A stretch of 64,000 nt of DNA from the NCBI RefSeq assembly GCF_003469185.1, contig NZ_QSIL01000005.1, positions 62,001 to 126,000 on the forward strand. Direction: 5' to 3'. Positions 18,901 to 25,564 of this stretch are shown one piece after another. The notes beneath the pieces are model-generated. The model did not search any database and was not told the DNA's origin. It saw only the letters and a list, made by a program, of their open reading frames with translations. A program made the position numbers and the translations under genes. Positions within the stretch are counted from its first letter, which is position 1; every line of letters starts with the position of its first letter. Source of the stretch: Collinsella sp. AM34-10. GTDB taxonomy: Bacteria > Actinomycetota > Coriobacteriia > Coriobacteriales > Coriobacteriaceae.

Positions 18901-20714
18901 CGCAGCTTAATGACCTTGAACAGAGCATTCTTGATGACGGAATAGGACAGGCCGGCCGCGATGTCGCCCACCGTGGCGCCTTCCTTTTGCGCCTGCTTGA
19001 CGCGCGAGTTCATAAAGACCGTGCAGCGACTGCCCAGGTCGACCGGGGCCTTGGCATGGATGGCGGCGTTGGCGAACGCGTGCACGTCCATGTTCATAGA
19101 GACGGCGAAGCTCTCGATAAAGCTACCGCAACCCGACGAGCAGGCCTCGTTGAGCATGATGTGCTCGATTACACCGTCCTTGACGCGCAGGCACTTCATG
19201 TCCTGGCCGCCAATGTCCAGAATAAACTCGACGCCGGGCAGGAACGCCTTGGCGCCGCGCAGGTGCGCAACGGTCTCGATCTCGCCGGAGTCGGCCTTGA
19301 GGGCTTCGATGAGCAGTGCCTCGCCATAGCCGGTAGTGGTCACGTGGCCGATGGTGCAGCCGGCGGGAATGTGGTTGTAGAAATCGGCCATGATGACCTT
19401 GGCCGTGCCCAGGATGTCGCCGTTGTTGTTGCCGTACCAGGTGTGCAGCAGCTGACCGTCCTCGCCCACGAGCGCGGCCTTCATGGTGGTGGAGCCGGCG
19501 TCGATGCCGATGAACACGCGTCCGGTGTAGCCTTCGAGCTTGCCCTTGGGGACGACCTCTGTGTCGTGGCGGGTCTTGAACTCGGCAAAGTCCTCGTCGG
19601 TGGCAAAGAGCGGATCCAGACGCTCGACCTCGGCACCCTGCGTGTCACCCAGGGCATCGATGGCCTCGATGAGCTGCGGGAACGTGCTGAGCTTATTGGA
19701 CTCGTGCGCCATGGCGGCGCCGCTCGCCACAAACAGGTGAGCGTTTTGGGGCACGATACGGTGCTCCTCGTCCAGGTTGAGCGTGAGGTAGAAGCGGTGG
19801 CGCAGCTCGGAGAGGTACTGCAGCGGGCCGCCCAGGAAGGCGACGTTGCCGCGGATGGGACGGCCGCACGCCAGACCCGAGATGGTCTGGGTCACGACAG
19901 CCTGGAAGATGGAGGCGGCCACGTCCTCGGGGCGGGCGCCCTCGTTGAGCAGCGGCTGGACGTCGGTCTTGGCAAAAACGCCGCAGCGGCTGGCAATGGG
20001 ATAGATGGTGGTGGCGTTGGCCGCGAGTTCGTTAAGGCCGCTGGCGTCAGTGTGCAGCAGGGTTGCCATCTGATCGATGAACGCGCCCGTGCCGCCGGCG
20101 CAGGTGCCGTTCATGCGCTGCTCAATGCCATTATCGAAGTAGATGATCTTGGCGTCCTCGCCGCCCAGCTCGATGGCGACATCGGTGGCCGGGATGAGGG
20201 TCTCGACGGCACGCTTGCTGGCGATGACCTCCTGGACAAACTCCAGGTCGAGCCACTGGGACAGCAGCAGGCCACCCGAGCCGGTAATGGCGCAGGTCAT
20301 CTGGGCCGTCGGCAGCACGGTCACAGCGCCCTCGAACAGGTCGCGGGCGCAGGCACGGACGTCGGTGTGGTGGCGCTGGTACTTGGCGTAGACAATCTGG
20401 TTGTCGTCGTTGAGCACGGCGAGCTTAACGGTGGTGGAGCCCACGTCGATGCCCAGGTGCAGGTTGCCGTGGGCGTTGCCGGGGTTGAAGATCGCGCCTT
20501 CGGGGGCGTGGGCGGCGGCTACGGGCTCAGCGGCGGTGGCGGGCTCGCTGGCAACGGACGTCTCCCCTGCCGCGTTCTTGGCATCGGCAACTGCCTCGGC
20601 GACCTTCTCGGCAGCGGCAGTCGCGGCCTTCTGCGCGGCGTCCACCACGGCGGGCGCGGCCTCGCGTGCGGCAGCGACCATGCGGTCCTTGATGCCCTCG
20701 ACGAGTTTGCTCAT
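15933..20714 (-). CDS. Fused 2-hydroxyacyl-CoA dehydratase activase (two ATPase domains) and dehydratase-like protein
   Basis: A 1593-residue protein of the large BcrAD/BadFG fusion class. About 80 Ala-rich residues precede the first ATPase domain (GIDVGSTTVKLAVLNDD). A second ATPase domain starts near residue 400 (IGIDAGSTTMKAALVGEDG). Both contain the CxGGTGAF or CSSGCGSF loop that carries a [4Fe-4S] cluster in activators. Next comes a cysteine motif (CGRCSNNCQLTV), then a DUF2229 region (GIPRALNMYENYPFWHAFF, SESVCYPAKMSHGH) and a C-terminal part resembling the dehydratase D component. In known systems the activator injects one electron into the dehydratase using ATP. The substrate here is unknown. 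It is 11 bases downstream of a TetR gene and probably cotranscribed with it. Confidence 0.9.
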   Translation of the reverse strand: MSKLVEGIKDRMVAAAREAAPAVVDAAQKAATAAAEKVAEAVADAKNAAGETSVASEPATAAEPVAAAHAPEGAIFNPGNAHGNLHLGIDVGSTTVKLAVLNDDNQIVYAKYQRHHTDVRACARDLFEGAVTVLPTAQMTCAITGSGGLLLSQWLDLEFVQEVIASKRAVETLIPATDVAIELGGEDAKIIYFDNGIEQRMNGTCAGGTGAFIDQMATLLHTDASGLNELAANATTIYPIASRCGVFAKTDVQPLLNEGARPEDVAASIFQAVVTQTISGLACGRPIRGNVAFLGGPLQYLSELRHRFYLTLNLDEEHRIVPQNAHLFVASGAAMAHESNKLSTFPQLIEAIDALGDTQGAEVERLDPLFATDEDFAEFKTRHDTEVVPKGKLEGYTGRVFIGIDAGSTTMKAALVGEDGQLLHTWYGNNNGDILGTAKVIMADFYNHIPAGCTIGHVTTTGYGEALLIEALKADSGEIETVAHLRGAKAFLPGVEFILDIGGQDMKCLRVKDGVIEHIMLNEACSSGCGSFIESFAVSMNMDVHAFANAAIHAKAPVDLGSRCTVFMNSRVKQAQKEGATVGDIAAGLSYSVIKNALFKVIKLRDPKEIGSQVIVQGGTFMSDATLRAFEQLTGVHAVRPDIAGCMGAYGAALLARDRAGANGTSTILSAEDIAHLTVTQKHVRCGRCSNNCQLTVNDFGGGRRFITGNRCEKGAGHKKQKTEAPNLFKKKNELLFDREVLSPDEAPRGTVGIPRALNMYENYPFWHAFFTRLGFSVQLSDQSSKKTYQAGIESMPSESVCYPAKMSHGHVMNLIDRDVDFIWMPCVRWERKEDPTAGNCYNCPIVMSYPTALALNIDEIREQNIEFLYPFVPYHDKTELKRRLYQVLAVDRVADAQAGRGRVRGPKITRSEVDAAVNAAFEADARFHEDIQTMGEEALKWVEDHGGHGIVLAGRPYHNDPEINHALPELISSFGFAVFTEDSLAHLVKPERPIRVVDQWMYHSRLYAVARFVTMRNDLDLIQLNSFGCGLDALTTDQVQEILEASGKIYTVLKIDEVSNLGAARIRIRSLMAALKDQEAERLAEATAAGEAYEQGDAAPVAPSTDAPAFASRKYTFEAQRESASTAWPKVPFTEQMRDEGYTILCPQMAPIHFDLVKEVFRGAGYNLELLPSTDHDAVEAGLRYVNNDICYPSILVTGQIMEAIESGRYDLSKTAVVISQTGGGCRATNYIALIRKALRESGHPEIPVISLSAVALGEDNPGFKITPALLKQAVYAVLFGDVMMQMLYRCRPYEATSGAANALYEEYMARARKLAPKFNRHNYTKLCREAIHAFDTMPLVGEGTKPRVGVVGEILVKFHPTANNHVVDVIEREGCEAVVPGLLDFFLYSMSNAELQKDELGSSATTRAGMQALIKLVDWMRTPVEEMLEKSRRFEAPERIGTMADKARTVLSVCNNMGEGWLLTAEMLDLIDHGAPNIICTQPFACLPNHVVGKAVIKELRRQHPESNIVAVDYDPGASEVNQLNRIKLMISVAKENMRAGKGFKLEKVAPLAMDEVTGQMRAHDGCVSCGPASEEAVASVAKRLGRGIKK

Positions 20715-20725
20715 TGTCTCTCCTC

Positions 20726-21436
20726 TTAGTTGTTGGACTCGACGGTTGCGGCGGTGTCGGCCGCGTCCTCGAGCTGCAAGTTCAATAGCTTCATGCCGTA
20801 TTCCGGCACGTTGATATCGATGGGTTGGCCATACAGGTCACCGGGGCGCACAAAAGCGAGCACCGTCATAATGCGCGCCATGGCCTCAGGCGATTCGGTG
20901 AGTCCACGCTCAAACCAGCGCTGAATCATGCCGACCTCGGCACTTACGACGTAGGTAACGTAGTAGTCAAAGAACGTGCCCAGCGCCAGGCCCAAAATGC
21001 CCGTCTGCGCACGCGGCACCACAGCCTCACGAGCGGTGTCGATGATCCTTTTAATGAAGGCCTGGTCGCCGCCCGGACCCAACAGCGCACCGATTAAGTC
21101 GCGGTTGGCCGCAAGATAACGCAGCAGCTCAACCGAACCGGGCGCCGGCTCGAGCTCATCTATGTTGTGATAGAGATCGGGCAGCTGAGCTGCGGTGATG
21201 AGCTCAATGCGCTCACGGATCTCGGCCAGCAAGCCGTCCTCGATTTGATTGATAAAGTCAGGGATATCGCGGTAGTGCGAATAGAACGTGCGGCGCGTAA
21301 GACCGGCGCGCTCGGTGAGCGACGCGACATTAATGCGCGAAAGGTCGCCGCTTTCGGCAAGCTCGCTGGCAAGTGCCTGGCGAAGGGCACGCTGCGAGCG
21401 AAGGGACCGGCGATCGCATTTCTCGAGCTGGGACAA
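20726..21436 (-). CDS. TetR/AcrR family regulator of the dehydratase operon
   Basis: A 236-residue protein. The N-terminal helix-turn-helix is clear (RINVASLTERAGLTRRTFYSHY, about residues 32-53); the rest is the ligand-binding helical domain. The start appears to be TTG at 21436, because AAGGAGG lies 4 bases before it and no better codon fits. It precedes the large dehydratase gene by 11 bases, so it probably controls its own operon; two palindromes upstream are candidate operators. The ligand is unknown, perhaps an acyl-CoA. Confidence 0.87.
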   Translation of the reverse strand: MSQLEKCDRRSLRSQRALRQALASELAESGDLSRINVASLTERAGLTRRTFYSHYRDIPDFINQIEDGLLAEIRERIELITAAQLPDLYHNIDELEPAPGSVELLRYLAANRDLIGALLGPGGDQAFIKRIIDTAREAVVPRAQTGILGLALGTFFDYYVTYVVSAEVGMIQRWFERGLTESPEAMARIMTVLAFVRPGDLYGQPIDINVPEYGMKLLNLQLEDAADTAATVESNN

Positions 21437-21457
21437 GCGTCCTCCTTGTTACTCAGC

Positions 21458-21503
21458 CTGTGCGCTATTGCACAGTGCGAGTATTATTGCACACCGTGTG
21501 CAT
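21458..21503 (-). promoter_or_regulatory. Two candidate TetR operator palindromes
   Basis: CTGTGCGCTATTGCACAG at 21458-21475 and TGCACACCGTGTGCA at 21489-21503 are inverted repeats sharing TGCAC half-sites. Their centres are about 30 bases apart, close to three helical turns, directly upstream of the TetR start. Confidence 0.5.
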
Positions 21504-21534
21504 CAACACGTAAAGGCAATATTTTGGATGTGAT

Positions 21535-21564
21535 AAAGGGACAGCCCCTTTGTCCCTTTGTCCC
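21535..21564. repeat. GGGACAG-core palindrome, copy e (imperfect)
   Basis: AAAGGGACAG is followed by CCCCTTTGTCCCTTTGTCCC, giving short alternative stems. It resembles copy d at 21936. Confidence 0.6.
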
Positions 21565-21589
21565 AGCCTGAAGCGACATTGCCGATTGT

Positions 21590-21704
21590 CCAAAATGTCA
21601 TTCGTGGGTAGAATAGTGTCGACGGCAGCCCAAGTTCTGGAAAGCTGGGCAGCGCCGTTGCTTGTTTTAGGGGGTCAACGCCTTAGCGGCGGCGACCCCT
21701 TCTG
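21590..21704 (+). ncRNA. Candidate antisense RNA of a type I toxin-antitoxin locus
   Basis: A promoter-like pair, TTGTCC and TAGAAT with 17 bases between, is at about 21588-21616 on the plus strand. Downstream are a hairpin (CGGC and GCCCA arms pairing with TGGGC and GCCG, about 21630-21660) and a second stem, GGGGTC against GACCCC, followed by TTCTGTT at about 21671-21704. Such a transcript would overlap the 3' end of the small ORF on the opposite strand, the layout of TxpA/RatA-type systems. This is inference from sequence layout only. Confidence 0.35.
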
Positions 21705-21808
21705 TTACGCTTCGAGCGTTGCTTGAGTGCCTCGGAAAGTCCGATAAGCGTCGTAAGAAGCGAGACCAATGCGGTCAGGAGCCTCACGAAATCAATCAAA
21801 TCGGTCAT
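21683..21808 (-). CDS. Small hydrophobic basic peptide, candidate type I (holin-like) toxin
   Basis: A 41-residue ORF. It starts MTDLIDFVRLLTALVSLL, has one membrane helix (about residues 4-26) and ends in a strongly basic tail rich in Arg and Lys. This architecture matches the small toxins of type I systems (Fst, TxpA, 'putative holin-like toxin'). A full GGAGGTG site lies 6 bases before the ATG at 21808; an ATG at 21814 would add two residues. In the predicted leader, CCTCCATC can pair with GATGGGAGG and hide the ribosome site, another feature of such toxins. A possible promoter (TTCGCA, 18 bases, TAGAAT) lies upstream on the minus strand. Confidence 0.6.
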   Translation of the reverse strand: MTDLIDFVRLLTALVSLLTTLIGLSEALKQRSKRNRRGRRR

Positions 21809-21935
21809 GGGCATCACCTCCCATCAGATGGAGGGCGCTGCCCGGCACATGGAACTGCCGCCAACGATACCGATTCTATCAAAGCGCAGTTAAATATGCG
21901 AATATATGTTCGTGTTTAAAGAAGCTCGTCCCCAC

Positions 21936-21964
21936 TGTGACAAAGGGACAGTCCCTTTGTCACA
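21936..21964. repeat. GGGACAG-core palindrome, copy d
   Basis: TGTGACAAAGGGA pairs with TCCCTTTGTCACA around a 3-base loop. It directly abuts the stop codon of the HAD phosphatase gene at 21965. Confidence 0.85.
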
Positions 21965-22822
21965 TTATTCGATGACGGTGCAGGAGTTCTGCTTGCGCAT
22001 GGTGGCGAGCATGTGTTTGGGGACGGCGTGGACCATGCAGTTGCCGATAGTTGCGCTCGCGGCGGCCTTAGCTGCATCGCTTGCGTTTTTGGTCGCGTAG
22101 CTGTGGCGGAAACGCTTGACCATGGCGATATCGTTGCCGCCGTCGCCGTAGACCGCGACCTCGTCCTCGGCAATACCGTAGTAGCCCGCCAGCCAGGCAA
22201 TACTCTCGCCCTTGTTGCACGTCACGTCCGTGATTTCGAACATCACGGGGTCAAACGGCGCGTTGACCACACGGTCCGAACGCTCGGCAAGATACGCCTT
22301 AAGGTCGCGCTCCAGCTCGCGCGAGGTCACGCGACAGTTGATCTTGCACACATCGTGGCGCAAGATGTCGCCGATCGACTGGTCGAAATACTGCTCCTCG
22401 TGATAGCCGCCACGTGCACGCATGCCACGCATCACGATACGCTTGATGGGGCTGTCCTTTTTAAAGCCCGCCTGGTGCATCTCGAACGAACCACTCGAGA
22501 ACATGCCGTCGGGCGTGGAGCAGTCAAAGCAGATATCCGGAAACTCCTTGAGTAGCTCCTCGGTGATCTGCGGGTCGACGGTCCAGGTTTTGAGCACCTC
22601 GCCATGACTGTCGCGCACGATGGATCCGTTGGAGCAGCAGGCGTCAAGCGCCAGGCCTGTAAAGCCATGCTCGCCGATCGGCAGCGTCGAGCGTCCGGTC
22701 GCGGGAACCACATGCAAGCCAGCCTCGGTCAGCTCGCGAATGGCGCGGCGGATAGTCCCATCTGCCTCGTGCAGGGCGTTAAGCAGCGTTCCGTCTAAAT
22801 CACTCGCGAACATCTTGATCAT
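21965..22822 (-). CDS. Cof-type HAD family phosphatase
   Basis: A 285-residue protein of the HAD superfamily, Cof/YbjI branch. Motif I is DLDGTLL near the N-terminus (nucleophile Asp and acid Asp), motif II is in VVPATGRS, and motif IV is YGDGGNDIAMVK. The cap domain lies between about residues 85 and 190. Members dephosphorylate sugar phosphates or cofactors; substrate unknown. I favour the ATG at 22822 because AGAGG is 7 bases upstream; the ATG at 22828 is only one base from that site. Confidence 0.9.
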   Translation of the reverse strand: MIKMFASDLDGTLLNALHEADGTIRRAIRELTEAGLHVVPATGRSTLPIGEHGFTGLALDACCSNGSIVRDSHGEVLKTWTVDPQITEELLKEFPDICFDCSTPDGMFSSGSFEMHQAGFKKDSPIKRIVMRGMRARGGYHEEQYFDQSIGDILRHDVCKINCRVTSRELERDLKAYLAERSDRVVNAPFDPVMFEITDVTCNKGESIAWLAGYYGIAEDEVAVYGDGGNDIAMVKRFRHSYATKNASDAAKAAASATIGNCMVHAVPKHMLATMRKQNSCTVIE

Positions 22823-22924
22823 GGACATACCTCTCTTTCGTCTGCACGATATTGTAGACGAGCAGGAGAACTGGAAACGGCGGGGTAAGCAAACCTTACG
22901 CGAGGGCTTACACCGCCCAAGGCC

Positions 22925-24193
22925 TTACTCGCCCGCCCCTTTGCGTTCAAACATGCCGAGCAAAAGAGCGACGAGCACGCCGGCAGCGACCATCGCCGCC
23001 ATAACGACCGCAGGCGTTGCCATGTCGTAAGCGTAGCCATAAACCATCTGCCCTATCGGAGTGGTGCACGAAAGCAGCAGGTGAACAATCGAGAGAGCCT
23101 TTCCTCTCACCCCTCTTGCAGCCTCGCGCTGCACGCGCCCAATAAGCTCGATCGAAGCGATATTGGCCCACAGCATCACCCAGAACATGCCGAGCGAATA
23201 GGCGATGCATGCGGCCCATGCGGGCGCGCCGATCGCCAACGATATCCAAACCGGAACGACCCCAAGAGTCGACAACAGGATGTATCGCCCCATGTGCCCC
23301 GCGTTGAACCTATACGGTGACATACCGACCATTAGTCCGCCAACGAGTCCGCCGGCCCCGGCCGTCCCCTCAATGAGGCCAACCCATTGAGCGGACGCCC
23401 CGAGATGCACTGAAACGACAACGGGGGTACCCAACGAGGCGCCCGCGAGCGCCAGGTTGAACAACGCTACCAGCAAAACTGTGAGCAACAGCGTTTGTTT
23501 AGCCCCAAAGAAAGCAATCGCATTACGTAGGCCAAGATCGGGGCCCTGGCCCTTTTTCGCATCTCTTTCTTTGTTGCATGAAGGCGCCCGAGAAAACAGC
23601 GTGCCAACAATTGCGGAGAAGGCAAAGCCCAAAGATGCCACGGCTCCTGCGCCATCGATTCCAGCCCAGCCGTAAAGGGCCGCCCCGGCAAAGGGGCCCA
23701 GGATGTTTGCCCCCATCGTGACTTGAGAAGCCCAGGCGCACCCTCGCTCAACCTGATCTTCACCCAACAGCTCGGGAATAGCGGCCTGAACCGCAGGTTT
23801 GCAGATTGCCTGAGCGGCATAGTCGGTACACAGCAACACTATTGTCGACGAGACGCAGCCAAACGCGTTCCGGCACAGGGGCATGCAAGCAGTCACCGCC
23901 GCGAGCGCCATCCCAAGAACGCTGAAGATGCGACCGCAATCCGCGCGGTCCGCAAGCACACCGCCCAAAGGTGTTGCCGCAAGATAAGGAAGAAAAGACA
24001 CCGCCCCCACAAGGCCATATGCGGTGGCAGAGCCCGTCTCGTCCAGCACATAAAGTGGATAAGCAAAGCAGAGAACGACACTTCCCAGAAGCAAGCATGC
24101 CTGGGCCAGCAGCAAGGCGGCAAACCGCCGTGTGCTCGCGCGACGGACTGTATCGGCACCCGCCGCGTCAAGTCTTTTCCGCTCGATGGACAT
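22925..24193 (-). CDS. Major facilitator superfamily exporter
   Basis: A 422-residue protein with about twelve membrane helices. After the first helix it has YLAATPLGGVLADRADCGRI, the loop 2-3 motif of MFS drug or siderophore exporters (EntS-like group). It lies 107 bases downstream of a TetR gene on the same strand and behind two palindromic operators, so it is probably induced by its own substrate. GGGGAGAG lies 6 bases before the ATG. Codon use appears slightly less GC-rich than that of neighbouring housekeeping genes. Confidence 0.88.
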   Translation of the reverse strand: MSIERKRLDAAGADTVRRASTRRFAALLLAQACLLLGSVVLCFAYPLYVLDETGSATAYGLVGAVSFLPYLAATPLGGVLADRADCGRIFSVLGMALAAVTACMPLCRNAFGCVSSTIVLLCTDYAAQAICKPAVQAAIPELLGEDQVERGCAWASQVTMGANILGPFAGAALYGWAGIDGAGAVASLGFAFSAIVGTLFSRAPSCNKERDAKKGQGPDLGLRNAIAFFGAKQTLLLTVLLVALFNLALAGASLGTPVVVSVHLGASAQWVGLIEGTAGAGGLVGGLMVGMSPYRFNAGHMGRYILLSTLGVVPVWISLAIGAPAWAACIAYSLGMFWVMLWANIASIELIGRVQREAARGVRGKALSIVHLLLSCTTPIGQMVYGYAYDMATPAVVMAAMVAAGVLVALLLGMFERKGAGE

Positions 24194-24209
24194 GCAAAAC
24201 TCTCCCCAG

Positions 24210-24230
24210 ATACATACTATTGGTATGTAT
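24210..24230 (-). promoter_or_regulatory. TetR operator candidate, site 1
   Basis: A 21-base palindrome with ATACATAC and GTATGTAT half-sites, 17 bases before the MFS start codon. Confidence 0.65.
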
Positions 24231-24279
24231 TATGTACAGCCAACTTTCTCCGGGTAGCGCCGGCGCGTTCCTCCACACA

Positions 24280-24300
24280 ATACATACCGTTGGTATCTAT
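24280..24300 (-). promoter_or_regulatory. TetR operator candidate, site 2
   Basis: A second 21-base palindrome with ATACATAC and GTATCTAT half-sites, 70 bases (center to center) from site 1. It ends at the base next to the TetR stop codon at 24301. Confidence 0.6.
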
Positions 24301-24960
24301 CTAGATGTCTGCCGTCCAGGCATTCCAGACCTTCTTGGTAGTCTCGCAAACGTCCTGCCCCAGGTCGATTCCAAGCGCACGGGACATCCTAGAGAGGCAC
24401 TCTGCCCTCGCGAGCATCGCCTCAAGCGAATCGTTTGGTCTGAATAGCGGAATCAGCCAAAGATTCGCAAGGAGCGCTATGGCCTCTGCCGCCTGCTCCG
24501 GGTACTCGCATGTGAGAGAGCCATCCGCCGCGCCTTCCCGGATGATGGGCAATAGGCAGCGATTGGCTGACTCATCAAATGTGCCCTGAAACTGAATCGC
24601 CAATAAGCGCGAGCTCTTGATGGGGTCGGCAGCGGGGCTCATACGTCGCCACAGCTCTACCTGGGGAACGATCGAATCCGCAGAGTACAGGCGCTGGAGC
24701 TTCTGCGCCCCGTCAAGGCGCCGGTCCTCGAAAAGCTTTTGACGAGCCTCGACGACGGGAGCCATCGCCCGATCAAACGCGGCGTTGAAAATCTCTTCTT
24801 TGCTCTTGAAGTGATGATAGACAGCGCCCTTGGTCATGCCATCGAGACGGTCAACGATATCTTGAATGCTCGTCCCCTCATAACCCTGTGCACAGAATAG
24901 CTCCAGTGCCGCGTCGAGAATCTTCGCGACCGTCTCCTCGGGATATTTATTGCGACCCAT
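24301..24960 (-). CDS. TetR/AcrR family regulator of the MFS exporter
   Basis: A 219-residue protein. The DNA-binding domain is typical (YEGTSIQDIVDRLDGMTKGAVYHHFKSKEEIFNAAF), followed by a ligand-binding domain with no recognised specificity. The start at 24960 (MGRNKYPEE) is the family-typical one; its ribosome site is weak (GGACGG). Twin operators lie downstream between this gene and the exporter rather than upstream of it, which suggests that it regulates the exporter from an internal promoter and not necessarily itself. Confidence 0.88.
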   Translation of the reverse strand: MGRNKYPEETVAKILDAALELFCAQGYEGTSIQDIVDRLDGMTKGAVYHHFKSKEEIFNAAFDRAMAPVVEARQKLFEDRRLDGAQKLQRLYSADSIVPQVELWRRMSPAADPIKSSRLLAIQFQGTFDESANRCLLPIIREGAADGSLTCEYPEQAAEAIALLANLWLIPLFRPNDSLEAMLARAECLSRMSRALGIDLGQDVCETTKKVWNAWTADI

Positions 24961-25034
24961 AATCCGTCCATCCGCAACACAAGCCTTATGCCTCACTGCA
25001 GTATTTTAACGTTGCAGATGACAGACGGTCGGCC

Positions 25035-25373
25035 CTACACCGCGGCGGGGCCGTGTTCGCCGGTACGGATGCGGATAACATCCTCGACCGGCTCGACCCA
25101 AATCTTGCCGTCGCCGACGGCACCGGTGCGAGCGGCGCTGCAGATAATGTCAACGATACCGTCGACATGCTCGTCGGCGCAGATGAGGGTGAACTGCACC
25201 TTGGGGATCGTGTTGACGAGCAACTCGTTGCCGCGCACGTATTCCTTCCAGCCATGCTGCGCGCCGCATCCCTGCACCTGGTTGATAGTCATACCGCGAA
25301 CATCAGCAGCAAACAGCGCATCTTTAAGAACCTCAAGCTTCTCAGCACGAACGATCGCCGTAATTTTCTTCAT
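25035..25373 (-). CDS. PII nitrogen regulatory protein (GlnK/GlnB family)
   Basis: A 112-residue PII protein. MKKITAIVRAEKLEVLKDAL and the C-terminal GDGKIWVEPVEDVIRIRTGEHG are conserved. PII proteins sense ATP, ADP and 2-oxoglutarate and gate the ammonium channel through the T-loop. The T-loop here (about residues 37-56) has Leu at position 51 where E. coli GlnB/GlnK carry the uridylylated Tyr51, so that modification is impossible at this site. It lies about 190 bases downstream of the amt gene, as usual for GlnK. Confidence 0.92.
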   Translation of the reverse strand: MKKITAIVRAEKLEVLKDALFAADVRGMTINQVQGCGAQHGWKEYVRGNELLVNTIPKVQFTLICADEHVDGIVDIICSAARTGAVGDGKIWVEPVEDVIRIRTGEHGPAAV

Positions 25374-25406
25374 AGTGAATTCCTCTCTTCAATAAAAGAA
25401 ATGAGT

Positions 25407-25541
25407 TGCCATTCAATGAGGCGGGTTTCCCAGGTGCCGCAGATTGGGTTGAAAGAGGAGCGCCGCGTACTTTTGTACGCAAGCGACGGTTTGAAACCCA
25501 AGGTGCGGTGCCTGGGGAAGCCGCGCGACGATTGAACGGCA
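25407..25541. repeat. Long imperfect inverted repeat between amt and the PII gene
   Basis: The left arm (25407-25453, GCCATTCAATGAGGCGGGTT onward) pairs imperfectly with 25487-25541 (ending CGATTGAACGGC). The tip holds GCGTAC-TTTT-GTACGC. A direct repeat of CAAGGTGCGGTGCCTGGGGA starts at 25498 and again, slightly altered, at 25539, touching the end of amt. Confidence 0.65.
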
Positions 25542-25564
25542 AGGTGCGGAGCCTGGGGAAGCTG

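Noticed and set aside
18087..20729. An 880-residue open frame on the plus strand
   Set aside because: It is antisense to the clearly homologous dehydratase-activase gene and arises from the high GC content; no motif of its own was seen. The same holds for 71-1519, 5831-6910 and 16017-17195 on the plus strand and 10742-12403 on the minus strand.
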